NCBI RefSeq assembly: GCF_011752015.1
Contig: NZ_JAAIKA010000001.1
Span: 806,001 to 870,000 of the forward strand
Source: Canibacter zhoujuaniae
Lineage (GTDB): Bacteria > Actinomycetota > Actinomycetes > Actinomycetales > Microbacteriaceae
Direction of reading: 5' to 3'
DNA length: 64,000 nt
A program made the translations under genes and the position numbers. Position 1 is the stretch's first letter. Every line of letters begins with the position of its first letter. A model generated the notes under the pieces. The model saw only the letters and a list, made by a program, of their open reading frames with translations, was not told where the DNA came from and ran no database searches. Below, piece by piece: positions 28,401 to 36,266 of the stretch.

Positions 28401-28541
28401 TTATTTTCTAGCTCTTCTCCCCCCCCAAAGAAAGTTCCCTATCCCGAGGATAACTACAACAATGATGGTGATTCCCCACCACTTCTTGTAGAAGGGTTTG
28501 CCTGACTTGCTGGAGTCAGGTTTTTTGGAATTGATAGGCAT
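28401..28541 (-). pseudogene. N-terminal membrane anchor of the PASTA protein, cut off by G-tract frameshift
   Basis: A 46-codon frame with ATG at 28541, preceded by AGGAG at good spacing. It reads a Lys/Ser-rich start, then a membrane helix (WWGITIIVVVILGIGNFLW), and reaches a stop at 28401 soon after eight G. Deleting one G restores the frame into the PASTA domain. The ribosome site and anchor sit here, so this is the true start of the gene. The break is a real mutation, a phase-variable state or a sequencing slip. Confidence 0.7.
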
Positions 28542-28608
28542 TATGCTCTCCTGTTTATGTGGTAATGGAATTAGTTGAATTCAGTACAAAATTTAGTTAC
28601 ACAGTGGT

Positions 28609-28626
28609 AAATCCCACCGTCACCGC
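28609..28626 (+). repeat. attR-like copy of tRNA-Ser 3' end
   Basis: An exact 18-base copy of 26248-26265. The bases before it (CACAGTGG) also resemble the tRNA T arm (CACCGTGGG) with a gap, so the duplication once reached further. It lies 30 bp from the nagA stop codon and marks the right end of the island. Confidence 0.8.
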
Positions 28627-28656
28627 CATTTACTGTGACCGGTTAAGGCAGCGACG

Positions 28657-29910
28657 TTAGCTCGTCAGTTGGGCGCCTGAGACCCACGTCTCAAGCACCT
28701 CTAAGCTGTCATTCAAAACGACAAAATCTGCCACGTAGCCGGGCTGTAAAGAGCCGTGCGTCGCCGCCGCGCCAATTGCATGCGCTGGGATCACAGTTGC
28801 CGCAGCTATCGCTTCAGCAAGCGGCCAACCCGAGGCAACAGCAACCTGCACCGCACGCTCCATCGTCAGCGTTGAGCCGGCGATTGATCCGAGCGTGCCA
28901 TCTTCACGCACCAGACGCGGCAGACCGTCAACAACCGCAACCGCCAGCTCGCCGATTTGTGCGGGGCCGTCCGGCATGCCAGCAGCTGACATCGCATCAG
29001 TAATCAACGCAACCCTACCGGCAGCTTGTTCATGCAGCAGCTGTATCATTCGGGGGTGCACGTGATGCCCGTCTGCAATCACTTCGAGCACCACCTCTTG
29101 AGCGTCAAAGGCAGCCGCCACCGGCCCCGGAGCACGGTGCTGCAGTCCGTTCATCCCATTAAAGGCGTGGGTTAGTATGCTAGCTCCGGCAGCAAAAGCA
29201 CCCGCAGCAGTGGCAAAATCGCAGTCAGTATGGCCGACCGCAACACGAACACCTGCCTCTTTCAACACCGCAATAGCCTGCTCACTGTGCGGCAACTCAG
29301 GCGCTAAGGTGACCTGCCGCAGCCAACCACCAGCTGCTTTCAGCAAGCGCTCCACATGCTCAGGATTCGGCGCTATCAAAAGGTTCGGATCGTGCGCGCC
29401 GCACTTTTGCACAGCTAAGAACGGCCCCTCAAGATGGATTCCCAAAAAATGCGGATCGATTTCACAAAGCTCTGCAGCAGCCATACACCGCGCCTCAAGG
29501 GAGGCAACATCGGCGGTCACCAAAGACAAAATCTGCCTGGTTGTGCCGTGCTGCTGGTGCACTCGCTTAGCCGCAGCCACAGCCGCAAAACCGTCAGCTT
29601 CGCTGATCTGATCGAAAGCATACCCGCCAGCACCGTGACAGTGAATATCAATATACCCGGGCGCAATGATGCGATCCGAATAGTCGAGCACAGGCAGGTC
29701 TGCCGTGGCCCCACCGTCGGGCAGCTCAGCCGGTAGCGGGCCCGATCCGCAAGCAAGCACCCGCCCGTCTGCAACAGCAAACCAGCCATCTGCCAGCGGA
29801 GCAACACCAGCCACACCGTAGAGAGACTGCGCTCGCACTATGAACTTTGAGTATCCACTCTTATGCGCCACTGTTACACGATCCTGTTCCTGCCACGACA
29901 GCCTCTCCAC
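28657..29910 (-). CDS. nagA: N-acetylhexosamine-6-phosphate deacetylase
   Basis: Removes the acetyl group from GlcNAc-6-P (or GalNAc-6-P) to give the amino sugar phosphate and acetate. The 417 residues carry the family metal and substrate motifs: APGYIDIHCHGAGG, HLEGPFL, VAVGHTDCDF, LTHAFNGM and the catalytic Asp in ALITDAMSAAGM. The start is GTG at 29910, 9 bp after the ABC ATPase stop; a second GTG at 29871 with an AGGA upstream is also possible. The aga-type neighbours (tagatose-bisphosphate aldolase, PfkB kinase, SIS isomerase) suggest that GalNAc-6-P is the substrate here. Confidence 0.92.
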   Translation of the reverse strand: MERLSWQEQDRVTVAHKSGYSKFIVRAQSLYGVAGVAPLADGWFAVADGRVLACGSGPLPAELPDGGATADLPVLDYSDRIIAPGYIDIHCHGAGGYAFDQISEADGFAAVAAAKRVHQQHGTTRQILSLVTADVASLEARCMAAAELCEIDPHFLGIHLEGPFLAVQKCGAHDPNLLIAPNPEHVERLLKAAGGWLRQVTLAPELPHSEQAIAVLKEAGVRVAVGHTDCDFATAAGAFAAGASILTHAFNGMNGLQHRAPGPVAAAFDAQEVVLEVIADGHHVHPRMIQLLHEQAAGRVALITDAMSAAGMPDGPAQIGELAVAVVDGLPRLVREDGTLGSIAGSTLTMERAVQVAVASGWPLAEAIAAATVIPAHAIGAAATHGSLQPGYVADFVVLNDSLEVLETWVSGAQLTS

Positions 29911-29919
29911 GGTTGCACC

Positions 29920-31026
29920 TTAGACGATACGTGTTTCAGTTTCCTTATCAAAAAGATGCACGTGCGCAGGGTTGGGAAGCACGTAGACAACATCGCCGGT
30001 CTTTGGGTGGGTGCGACCGTCAACACGGGCCACCACTTGCTTATGCTTGTCAGAGGCACCGATGCCGTCAGCGTATGCATCAGATTCAGCTTCGATTGAG
30101 CCGTAAAGATAACCGTCAGCGCCGAGCTCTTCAACGAGATTTACGCGCACACGCAAACCCGGTTTTTCGGTGCTCACAATGAGATCCTCCGGGCGCACAC
30201 CAACAAATACGCTGTCACGGTTGCCAATTTGCTCAGCCGCGACCGGGTGCACATGATCGCCGAAAGCAACTCCCCCGTTTGTGAACGGCAGATCAAGCAG
30301 GTTCATCGCTGGGCTGCCGATGAAACCAGCAACAAACATGTTTACTGGGTTTTCGTAGAGATCACGCGGTGTGCCCACCTGCTGCAGCACGCCATCTTTC
30401 AAAACCGCAATACGGTCACCCATCGTCAGGGCCTCAGTTTGATCGTGCGTGACATACACAGTGGTCACGCCGAGACGCCGCTGGAGCGACGCAATCTGTG
30501 TGCGGGTCTGCACACGCAGCTTCGCATCCAGGTTTGAAAGCGGTTCGTCCATCAGGAACACCTGTGGCTCACGCACGATTGCGCGCCCCATCGCGACACG
30601 CTGACGCTGACCGCCAGAGAGCGCCTTTGGTTTGCGGTCAAGATACGGAGTGAGATCGAGCAGCTCAGCCGCCTCCCGCACACGGCGATCACGCTCTTCT
30701 TTTGAAACTCCAGCAATCTTCAGCGCGAAAGCCATATTTTCAGCCACGCTCATGTGCGGATAGAGCGCATAGTTCTGAAACACCATCGCAATATCACGGT
30801 CTTTTGGTGAGAGCTCGGTGACATCTTTATCACCTATCAGAATGCGACCCTGTGACACCTCTTCCAGACCGGCGAGCATGCGCAGCGTGGTTGACTTACC
30901 GCAGCCCGATGGCCCAACCAAAACCAGGAATTCACCATCTGCGATCTCTAAATTAAAGTTATCTACCGCAGGATGCTCGCCACCGGGGTAAATCCGTGTA
31001 GCGCCATCGAAGGTTACTGTTGCCAT
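29920..31026 (-). CDS. Carbohydrate ABC transporter ATPase (MsmK/UgpC/MalK type)
   Basis: Energises sugar import. The 368 residues have Walker A GPSGCGKSTTLRMLAG, the Q-loop in MVFQNYALYPHM, the signature LSGGQRQRVAMGRAI, Walker B VFLMDEPLSNLD and a C-terminal OB/TOBE regulatory domain. No permease or solute-binding gene lies alongside. ATPases of this family often serve several sugar transporters, so it may work with permeases elsewhere. AGGAG precedes the ATG. It is 101 bp downstream of the DeoR-type regulator. Confidence 0.92.
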   Translation of the reverse strand: MATVTFDGATRIYPGGEHPAVDNFNLEIADGEFLVLVGPSGCGKSTTLRMLAGLEEVSQGRILIGDKDVTELSPKDRDIAMVFQNYALYPHMSVAENMAFALKIAGVSKEERDRRVREAAELLDLTPYLDRKPKALSGGQRQRVAMGRAIVREPQVFLMDEPLSNLDAKLRVQTRTQIASLQRRLGVTTVYVTHDQTEALTMGDRIAVLKDGVLQQVGTPRDLYENPVNMFVAGFIGSPAMNLLDLPFTNGGVAFGDHVHPVAAEQIGNRDSVFVGVRPEDLIVSTEKPGLRVRVNLVEELGADGYLYGSIEAESDAYADGIGASDKHKQVVARVDGRTHPKTGDVVYVLPNPAHVHLFDKETETRIV

Positions 31027-31042
31027 TTTTACTCCTAAAACA

Positions 31043-31060
31043 CCGGCAGGTACGTGCCGG
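31043..31060 (-). other. Small hairpin ahead of ABC ATPase gene
   Basis: A 6-bp inverted repeat (CCGGCA/TGCCGG) with a 6-base loop in the 101-bp gap between the regulator and ATPase genes. It could tune expression of the distal genes. The remainder of the gap shows no clear promoter or operator. Confidence 0.3.
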
Positions 31061-31127
31061 ACGATCCGTTGTGTTTCGTGATTACCATATTCAATTGGAA
31101 GTTTAGAGGTTGCTTAACTATATCCAA

Positions 31128-31907
31128 CTATGCGACCTGCACGATAAAATCCTCCACGCCAAGATCCTGCAGGATCTTGGCATCGCCGTTGCCATCTGTC
31201 ACAACACCGGTGAACTGCTTCAGCTCCCCGATTACAGCAAATGAGCGCTGCCCGAGTTTAGAACTGTCACAAACGACCCAACTCTCGCTAGCGCGCTCCG
31301 CCATTAACCGGTTAATCGGCGCCTCGGGTGCCGCGCTCACCGTTGCACCAAGCAGAGGATCCAGACCGTTCACTCCAATAAACGCCTGATCAAGCGTGAT
31401 CTGCCGCAAAATTAATTCTGAAAACGGGCCAGACAGCTCATAGGATCCCTGCCGCACCATCCCGCCAGACACCACAACCCGAATATAGGGTCTAATGACA
31501 AGCGCCTGCGCAATATTTATTGCGTTTGTAACAACTGTCAAACCTGCGTCGGTGAACCGTTCATCTGCTCCCAACAAGCGCGCCATCGCACTGGTTGTGC
31601 GCCCACCGGAAAGCCCAATACTGGTGCCGGGCTGCACTAGTTTTACCGCCGCTGCGGCAACAGCTTCGATATTTGCGGCCTGCCCGCCTTCCGGAGTGCG
31701 GCTCGAGAGTCGGTAGTCTACCGCCCCTAATTTTGTTGCCCCGCCGTGCGTGCGGGCAAGCAACCGGCGCTCCTGCAGTGAGTCAAGATCACGCCGCACG
31801 GTGGCGGGTGACACACCCAGCGCCGCAACAATTTCTTCAACTGTGACGTTGCCGTGCTGCGAGAGTAGTTTTAGGATCCCATTTAGGCGATCTTCACGGC
31901 TAGTCAT
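31128..31907 (-). CDS. DeoR-family transcriptional regulator of the amino-sugar operon
   Basis: A sugar-phosphate-responsive DNA-binding protein. Residues 1-57 form the DeoR helix-turn-helix (SREDRLNGILKLLSQHGNVTVEEIVAALGVSPATVRRDLDSL), and residues 75-230 the DeoRC ligand domain (VGLSGGRTTSAMARLL, VVTNAINIAQAL, ADPLLGATVS-like). It is co-transcribed with the aldolase (one-base overlap) inside the operon it probably controls. The four-half-site element upstream of the first gene (35494-35541) is the best candidate for its operator. Confidence 0.9.
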   Translation of the reverse strand: MTSREDRLNGILKLLSQHGNVTVEEIVAALGVSPATVRRDLDSLQERRLLARTHGGATKLGAVDYRLSSRTPEGGQAANIEAVAAAAVKLVQPGTSIGLSGGRTTSAMARLLGADERFTDAGLTVVTNAINIAQALVIRPYIRVVVSGGMVRQGSYELSGPFSELILRQITLDQAFIGVNGLDPLLGATVSAAPEAPINRLMAERASESWVVCDSSKLGQRSFAVIGELKQFTGVVTDGNGDAKILQDLGVEDFIVQVA

Positions 31908-32740
31908 CAGCCCGCAATTATCTGCGCCAGACGCGCCGCCTCTGCTGTCAACGCTTTGCGCCCTGCATCGATATATTTCCTTGAATCAACCACCGTCGGG
32001 TTATCCTGCAGAAACTCACGCACACCGGCGGTAAAGAGTTTTACCAGCTGCGTTGAAACATTGATTTTCGTCATCCCTGACCTAACACCCGCAGCAATTT
32101 CGCTGTCCGGCAGACCGCTGGAGCCGTGCAAAACAAGCGGTACAGGCACCGCCTGTCGCAGCTTCGCGATTAGCTCATGGTCGAGAGCCGCGGTGCGATC
32201 AACCATTGCGTGTGAGCTTCCCACAGCAACAGCGAGCGCGTCAACGCCTGTTGCTGTCGCAAATTCCTGTGCTTCTTGCGGATCAGTGCGCACACCCGGA
32301 GCATGAGCACCGTCTTTTCCGCCAATCTCACCGAGTTCTGCCTCAACCGCCACGCCACGCTCGTGCGCATAGGCCACAACCGCTTGGGTTTGGGCGACAT
32401 TTTCATCGTAAGGGAGATGAGCGCCGTCATACATCACCGATCCGAACCCAAGATCGATCGCCGCCTTGCACAGTTCAGTGCTTGTTGCGTGATCCAAATG
32501 CACCGCCAAATTGCCAGATGAGCGTCTAGCGATCTCTAAAGTTGCGAGCGCGATAGGTGAAAACTCGCCGTGATATTTTGCGCAGTTTTCACTTATCTGC
32601 AGGATCAGAGGAATTCCGGTATCTGCAGCTACTGCGGCAAGCGCTTCAGCTGTTTCAATGTGAATCACATTAAAAGCTGGCAGCCCCTTATTGGCGGCGG
32701 TTGCTTCTGCGAGCAGATCAAAGGTAGAGCGCAGAGTCAT
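31907..32740 (-). CDS. Class II tagatose/fructose-bisphosphate aldolase
   Basis: Splits tagatose-1,6-bisphosphate (or fructose-1,6-bisphosphate) into DHAP and glyceraldehyde-3-P. The 277 residues show class II zinc motifs: LAVHLDHATS (His and catalytic Asp), VAVEAELGEIGG, LVLHGSSGLPD and KINVSTQL. The length and the sugar context point to the GatY/KbaY/AgaY group rather than glycolytic Fba. It is placed between the PfkB kinase and the regulator. Confidence 0.9.
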   Translation of the reverse strand: MTLRSTFDLLAEATAANKGLPAFNVIHIETAEALAAVAADTGIPLILQISENCAKYHGEFSPIALATLEIARRSSGNLAVHLDHATSTELCKAAIDLGFGSVMYDGAHLPYDENVAQTQAVVAYAHERGVAVEAELGEIGGKDGAHAPGVRTDPQEAQEFATATGVDALAVAVGSSHAMVDRTAALDHELIAKLRQAVPVPLVLHGSSGLPDSEIAAGVRSGMTKINVSTQLVKLFTAGVREFLQDNPTVVDSRKYIDAGRKALTAEAARLAQIIAG

Positions 32741-32742
32741 AT

Positions 32743-33663
32743 TTAATGGCTTTCTAGCTGATTGAGAATAATTTTTTCGGTCAGTTGTGCGTCGTGAACA
32801 ATCTCACCGGCGACTTCAGCCAGCACAGCTCCCGCCGACCAGGCAACTGCGTCTTTGAGCATTGCAACGGCGTCCGGTGAGTCGGATTCAGCAAAGTGTT
32901 TGGCGATTGCGGCAACCGCAGCATCCCCTGCCCCGGTTGTGTTTCCAACCAGTGGCTCTGGCAGGCGGCCAGCCAGTGGCGAGTGACCCGCGGTGAAGAG
33001 CACCATTCCTTTTTCGCCGAGTGATGCAACCACGCATTTTGCGCCGAGGTTGAGCAGATGCTCTGCTGCTTCGCGCGGATCCGCAATATTTGTTGCATTA
33101 AGCAGCTCACTGACATTTGGTTTGACAACATCGGCTCCGGCCGCGCAGGCTGCCAGCAGTGCCTCCCCCGCAGCATCTACGATGGTGCGCACACCAACTG
33201 CTTTGCAGGCGCTGATGAGTTTTGGAATGAAATCACCCGGGGTGCCCTGCGGCAGGGATCCGCTGCACACAAGCACTCGAGCGCCGGGCAGTGCTCCGGT
33301 TATAACAGATTCGAGCGCACCCCATTCTGAGCTAGAGAGCGCAGGGCCTTCCTCATTAATGTTTGTTGTATCGTCGTCGGTCACAATTGCGATTGTGCGA
33401 CGGGTTTCTGCAGCAATCGGAACAACGTCGGTGTCGATACCTGCGGCAGAGAGTAGGTCGTAGATCGCTAGGCCACGCCGGCCACCAAGGGGAGCTATCG
33501 CCCGCACCGGCTGCCCTTCACCGTGCAGAATACGGGCAACGTTTAGACCCTTACCGCCGGCCCGTTCTAAAGCTGGGGCTGTGCGATGACTTTCGCCAAA
33601 CTGTAGAGCATCGAGGCGGTAGGTGAGATCGAGCGCCGGATTTGGTGTCAGTGTGATAATCAT
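32743..33663 (-). CDS. PfkB-family sugar-phosphate kinase (likely tagatose-6-phosphate kinase)
   Basis: Phosphorylates a ketohexose phosphate at C1. The 306 residues show the 1-phosphofructokinase/LacC pattern: ITLTPNPALDLTYRLD at the start, RAGGKGLNVARIL near residue 35 and the catalytic NTTGAGDAAVAAIAKHF near 245. The substrate is inferred: with a SIS deaminase and class II aldolase beside it, tagatose-6-P is most likely. It overlaps the ROK gene by 4 bp. Confidence 0.88.
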   Translation of the reverse strand: MIITLTPNPALDLTYRLDALQFGESHRTAPALERAGGKGLNVARILHGEGQPVRAIAPLGGRRGLAIYDLLSAAGIDTDVVPIAAETRRTIAIVTDDDTTNINEEGPALSSSEWGALESVITGALPGARVLVCSGSLPQGTPGDFIPKLISACKAVGVRTIVDAAGEALLAACAAGADVVKPNVSELLNATNIADPREAAEHLLNLGAKCVVASLGEKGMVLFTAGHSPLAGRLPEPLVGNTTGAGDAAVAAIAKHFAESDSPDAVAMLKDAVAWSAGAVLAEVAGEIVHDAQLTEKIILNQLESH

Positions 33664-34583
33664 TGTTTTGTAATCTCTCTGGCTCGCAACAGTGAGCCGA
33701 TAATTCCAGCTTTTGCACCTAGGCTAGCGAGAATTATCTCAGGAAGCTTGGTAACGGTGGTGCGCTGTCGCACTTTTTCCCGCAGCGGAACTATGAGATT
33801 GTCACCGGCCTGCGCTAAGCCGCCACCGATAACCACCCGTTCGACTCCAAGCAGCCCTGCTGTGATTTGGATCCCCTGGGCGAGTGCGTCTAACGCGCTC
33901 TCCCAAACCTCAGCGGCTTGCGGATCCCCCTGTTGCATGCTCTCTAACACCTCACGGGCACCGGGCACTGTGTTACCCGAGAGCTCGCTGTAGCGGCGGG
34001 CAATTGCGGCTGCGCTTGCAATTGTTTCTAGACAGCCCAGAGCGCCGCACCCGCAGGCGGGGCCGTCAGCTATTTGCACATGCCCCAACTCGCCCGCCCA
34101 ACCGCGGCTGGTGACCGGCTCTCCTGCGATTATGAGCGCAGCGGCAATACCTGTGCCAACGGTTATCACCGCGCTGCTGTCAACTCCTTTGGCAGCGCCG
34201 AAAACGTGCTCGGCATAACCGGCGGTAGCGACGTCGTGCCCGAAAAACACAGGCAGCTGCAGGCGTGTCTGAAGCAGCTGGCGAAAGGGCACATCACGGT
34301 AGCCGAGGTTAACCGAACTGTGAGCGATACCGCTTGCAGAGTCTACGATGCCCGGCACAACCATTGAAAATCCGCGTGCCTCAGGCACCTGCTGCAGGGT
34401 TTCGGCGGCAAGTTCAATGATCGCCTCAGCACCGCCTGCAACAGGTGTTGGGACGGTTTGCAGCTCGTGCAGACTGCCCTCAGCATCGACCCAGCCACGC
34501 TTCACATCGGTGCCACCCACATCAAATGCGAGCACAACCGGGCCTTGGCCGAAGAGCCTCTCACGAGCTGCCACCGCTACCAC
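33660..34583 (-). CDS. ROK-family sugar kinase (candidate N-acetylgalactosamine/glucosamine kinase)
   Basis: Probably phosphorylates the imported N-acetylhexosamine at C6 with ATP. The 307 residues have the ROK phosphate loop VLAFDVGGTDVKRGWVD at the N-terminus and no DNA-binding domain, so it is a kinase, not a NagC-type regulator. Other motifs are PVFFGHDVATAGYAEHV, TVGTGIAAAL and the zinc-binding ELGHVQI with CGCGALGCLETIAS. The start is GTG at 34583. It abuts the SIS gene by one base and overlaps the PfkB gene. Confidence 0.88.
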   Translation of the reverse strand: MVAVAARERLFGQGPVVLAFDVGGTDVKRGWVDAEGSLHELQTVPTPVAGGAEAIIELAAETLQQVPEARGFSMVVPGIVDSASGIAHSSVNLGYRDVPFRQLLQTRLQLPVFFGHDVATAGYAEHVFGAAKGVDSSAVITVGTGIAAALIIAGEPVTSRGWAGELGHVQIADGPACGCGALGCLETIASAAAIARRYSELSGNTVPGAREVLESMQQGDPQAAEVWESALDALAQGIQITAGLLGVERVVIGGGLAQAGDNLIVPLREKVRQRTTVTKLPEIILASLGAKAGIIGSLLRAREITKQ

Positions 34584-35486
34584 CTATGGTTCGAGAATGA
34601 TTGAACGGGTCAGGCCGCGCGGTTTATCAGCGTCAAGCCCGCGGTGGCGAGCACGTTCAACTGCAACCATGTGTGTAGCTACAAGGCTCGCCATCGGGTC
34701 AAGCTCTGGGCGCTCAATGAATTTTGCATCAAGCGCTTCAACCTGTGCGCGCAGACCCTCCGGCGCAACACCGAGCATCCAGGTGGCGCGGTTCTTGTTT
34801 GCGATTGAGATTGGGCCGTGGCGGTAATCCATTGCTGAATAAGACTCGCACCACGATTGCGACGCTTCACGGTTCTTTAGCGCGGCTTCGTGCGCGAGAC
34901 CGATAGTCCAGTCGCGGCCGAGGAACGCGATTTGCTCTGCTGTCACTAAGTCTTGATCTACTTCTTCGCTCAGCACCTGCGCACAGTCAGCGATCGCTTT
35001 ATCAAGGTTTTCACCGGTGTGTGCACGCAGCAGCGCGAGCGCTGTGGTGGCAAATCTGGTTTGCACAACCGACTGCTCATCCGCGAACGGCAGCGGAATC
35101 AGCTCATCAACTATGTCAACAATAGGGGTGTTTGGATCCCCCACAATTGCGGTAACCGGAATTCGCCCGCGCACACGCTCGATGGCTTCTAGCACCTCTG
35201 TTGTGGTTCCCGAGCGTGTGATAGCGAGCACACGGTCGTAAGGACGATCAAGCTTTGCTTCGGTTGCGAGGAAGCTGTCGGTCTCACCGAAACCAGCGGC
35301 CTCACGAATCTTCGCATAGCTTTCGCCAATAAAGCTTGGTGTGCCGCACGCAATAATTGCGAGACGTTCGCCCTTTTTCGGGAGGTTGACCTTGCTAACA
35401 AGATCAACAGCGGTTTGCCAGTTGTCTGGCTGGGTACGCAGTTCTGCGTCCATCCATGCGCCGAGCGCCTTTGCTTGTTCATTCAT
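34584..35486 (-). CDS. Two-SIS-domain sugar isomerase/deaminase (AgaS-like candidate)
   Basis: Likely converts galactosamine-6-P to tagatose-6-P and ammonia, linking the deacetylase to the kinase and aldolase of this operon. The 300 residues hold two SIS domains: about 35-150 (LAIIACGTPSFIGESYA, AITRSGTTTEVLEAI) and 185-290 (FLGRDWTIGLAHEAALKNREA, SAMDYRHGP). It is shorter than E. coli AgaS (about 384), so a glucosamine-phosphate role is also possible. It is the first gene of the operon, just downstream of the operator. Confidence 0.75.
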   Translation of the reverse strand: MNEQAKALGAWMDAELRTQPDNWQTAVDLVSKVNLPKKGERLAIIACGTPSFIGESYAKIREAAGFGETDSFLATEAKLDRPYDRVLAITRSGTTTEVLEAIERVRGRIPVTAIVGDPNTPIVDIVDELIPLPFADEQSVVQTRFATTALALLRAHTGENLDKAIADCAQVLSEEVDQDLVTAEQIAFLGRDWTIGLAHEAALKNREASQSWCESYSAMDYRHGPISIANKNRATWMLGVAPEGLRAQVEALDAKFIERPELDPMASLVATHMVAVERARHRGLDADKPRGLTRSIILEP

Positions 35487-35493
35487 AGTAAAA

Positions 35494-35541
35494 ATGATAG
35501 TTCATGATTACTTGAAACTCCAAATAATCATTAACGATCAT
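35494..35541. promoter_or_regulatory. Four-half-site operator at head of amino-sugar operon
   Basis: Two ATGAT half-sites (35494-35498, 35504-35508) and two ATCAT half-sites (35527-35531, 35537-35541). Within each pair the spacing is exactly 10 bp (one helical turn). The two pairs mirror each other perfectly about position 35517.5. It lies just before the SIS gene start at 35486. DeoR-family regulators commonly bind repeated sites of this kind, and the operon encodes one. Confidence 0.7.
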
Positions 35542-35546
35542 TTTGG

Positions 35547-36125
35547 CTATTTTTCTGAGGCAGCAGCGCTGAGCTTCTCATCGTAAAATTTGCGCAGCTG
35601 CTGACTCTTTAAGAAAACCACTTCATCCCACTCAGCAACTGCAGCCTCGTCAGCAAAGTCGCTGGGCACCTTATACACCTCAAGAGGCACCCCAAACCTG
35701 TCGGTGATGCGCGCATAGGCGTAAATCTCCATGTCGCACAGCGAAGCACCGAGCGAGACTATTTCACGGCGCTTCTCGTCAGTGCTGACAAACTCATCAC
35801 CGGTGGCGATAGCTGCTGTCGCCTCCCATTTCGGGCTGTTGGTAATTGCAACCTCCGGGCTCGGCAGCGGAAAGTCATGCTGCACAGCCCGCGTTATCTG
35901 CACCACCGTGTCGAGATCGTGCTCACGCCCCACAATGCCGGCGGTGCCAAGCACAATAACTCGCTGATATGGGTTACCACTAACTGCCGCCTGATGCAGC
36001 GCAAATGCCAGCTCTACAGCAGCGTTTACCTTTCCCACACCCGTTACTAGGTGTGGCAGATCTGTAAACGCAGACGCCTCATCTTGGTGCGCGAAAACGA
36101 GCAGCGTAGAAAGTGCGGAAGCCAA
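35547..36125 (-). CDS. Nucleosidase of the MTA/SAH nucleosidase (Pfs) family
   Basis: Probably removes adenine from S-adenosylhomocysteine (and methylthioadenosine), supplying LuxS with S-ribosylhomocysteine. The 192-residue protein is shorter than E. coli Pfs (about 232). It keeps LVTGVGKVNAAVELAFAL, VIVLGTAGIVG and the C-terminal LCDMEIYAYARI, matching the family DMEgaA pattern with the catalytic Asp at a later site less certain. The start is TTG at 36125 with a weak ribosome site. It is divergent from luxS, which supports the role. Confidence 0.75.
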   Translation of the reverse strand: MASALSTLLVFAHQDEASAFTDLPHLVTGVGKVNAAVELAFALHQAAVSGNPYQRVIVLGTAGIVGREHDLDTVVQITRAVQHDFPLPSPEVAITNSPKWEATAAIATGDEFVSTDEKRREIVSLGASLCDMEIYAYARITDRFGVPLEVYKVPSDFADEAAVAEWDEVVFLKSQQLRKFYDEKLSAAASEK

Positions 36126-36254
36126 AATAAATCCAATCTAGTTATGCGCCGACAGCATATTTCAGCGACCATTCCAGCCTAGCTTGGCATGCTATGAGTT
36201 TCTACCGGCCTGCAATTTGCCGTAATCTCTCCGCAGATACGCACCAATAGCGCA

Positions 36255-36260
36255 TACAAT
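36255..36260 (+). promoter_or_regulatory. -10 box of luxS, leaderless arrangement
   Basis: TACAAT ends 6 bases before the luxS ATG at 36267, so transcription should start at or next to the A of the start codon. No Shine-Dalgarno sequence is present. The -35 is poor. Confidence 0.55.
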
Positions 36261-36266
36261 ATTCGC

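Larger units (their letters stand above)
26248..28626 (+). mobile_element. Small tRNA-Ser-associated genomic island (remnant)
   Basis: About 2.4 kb bounded by the 18-bp direct repeats at 26248-26265 and 28609-28626. It carries a short orphan frame, a membrane protein with two HIRAN-like repeats, a bidirectional terminator and a frameshifted PASTA-domain gene. No integrase, excisionase or transposase is visible, so it is either a decayed island or one mobilised by enzymes encoded elsewhere. Both flanks (radA and nagA) are ordinary chromosomal genes. Confidence 0.65.
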
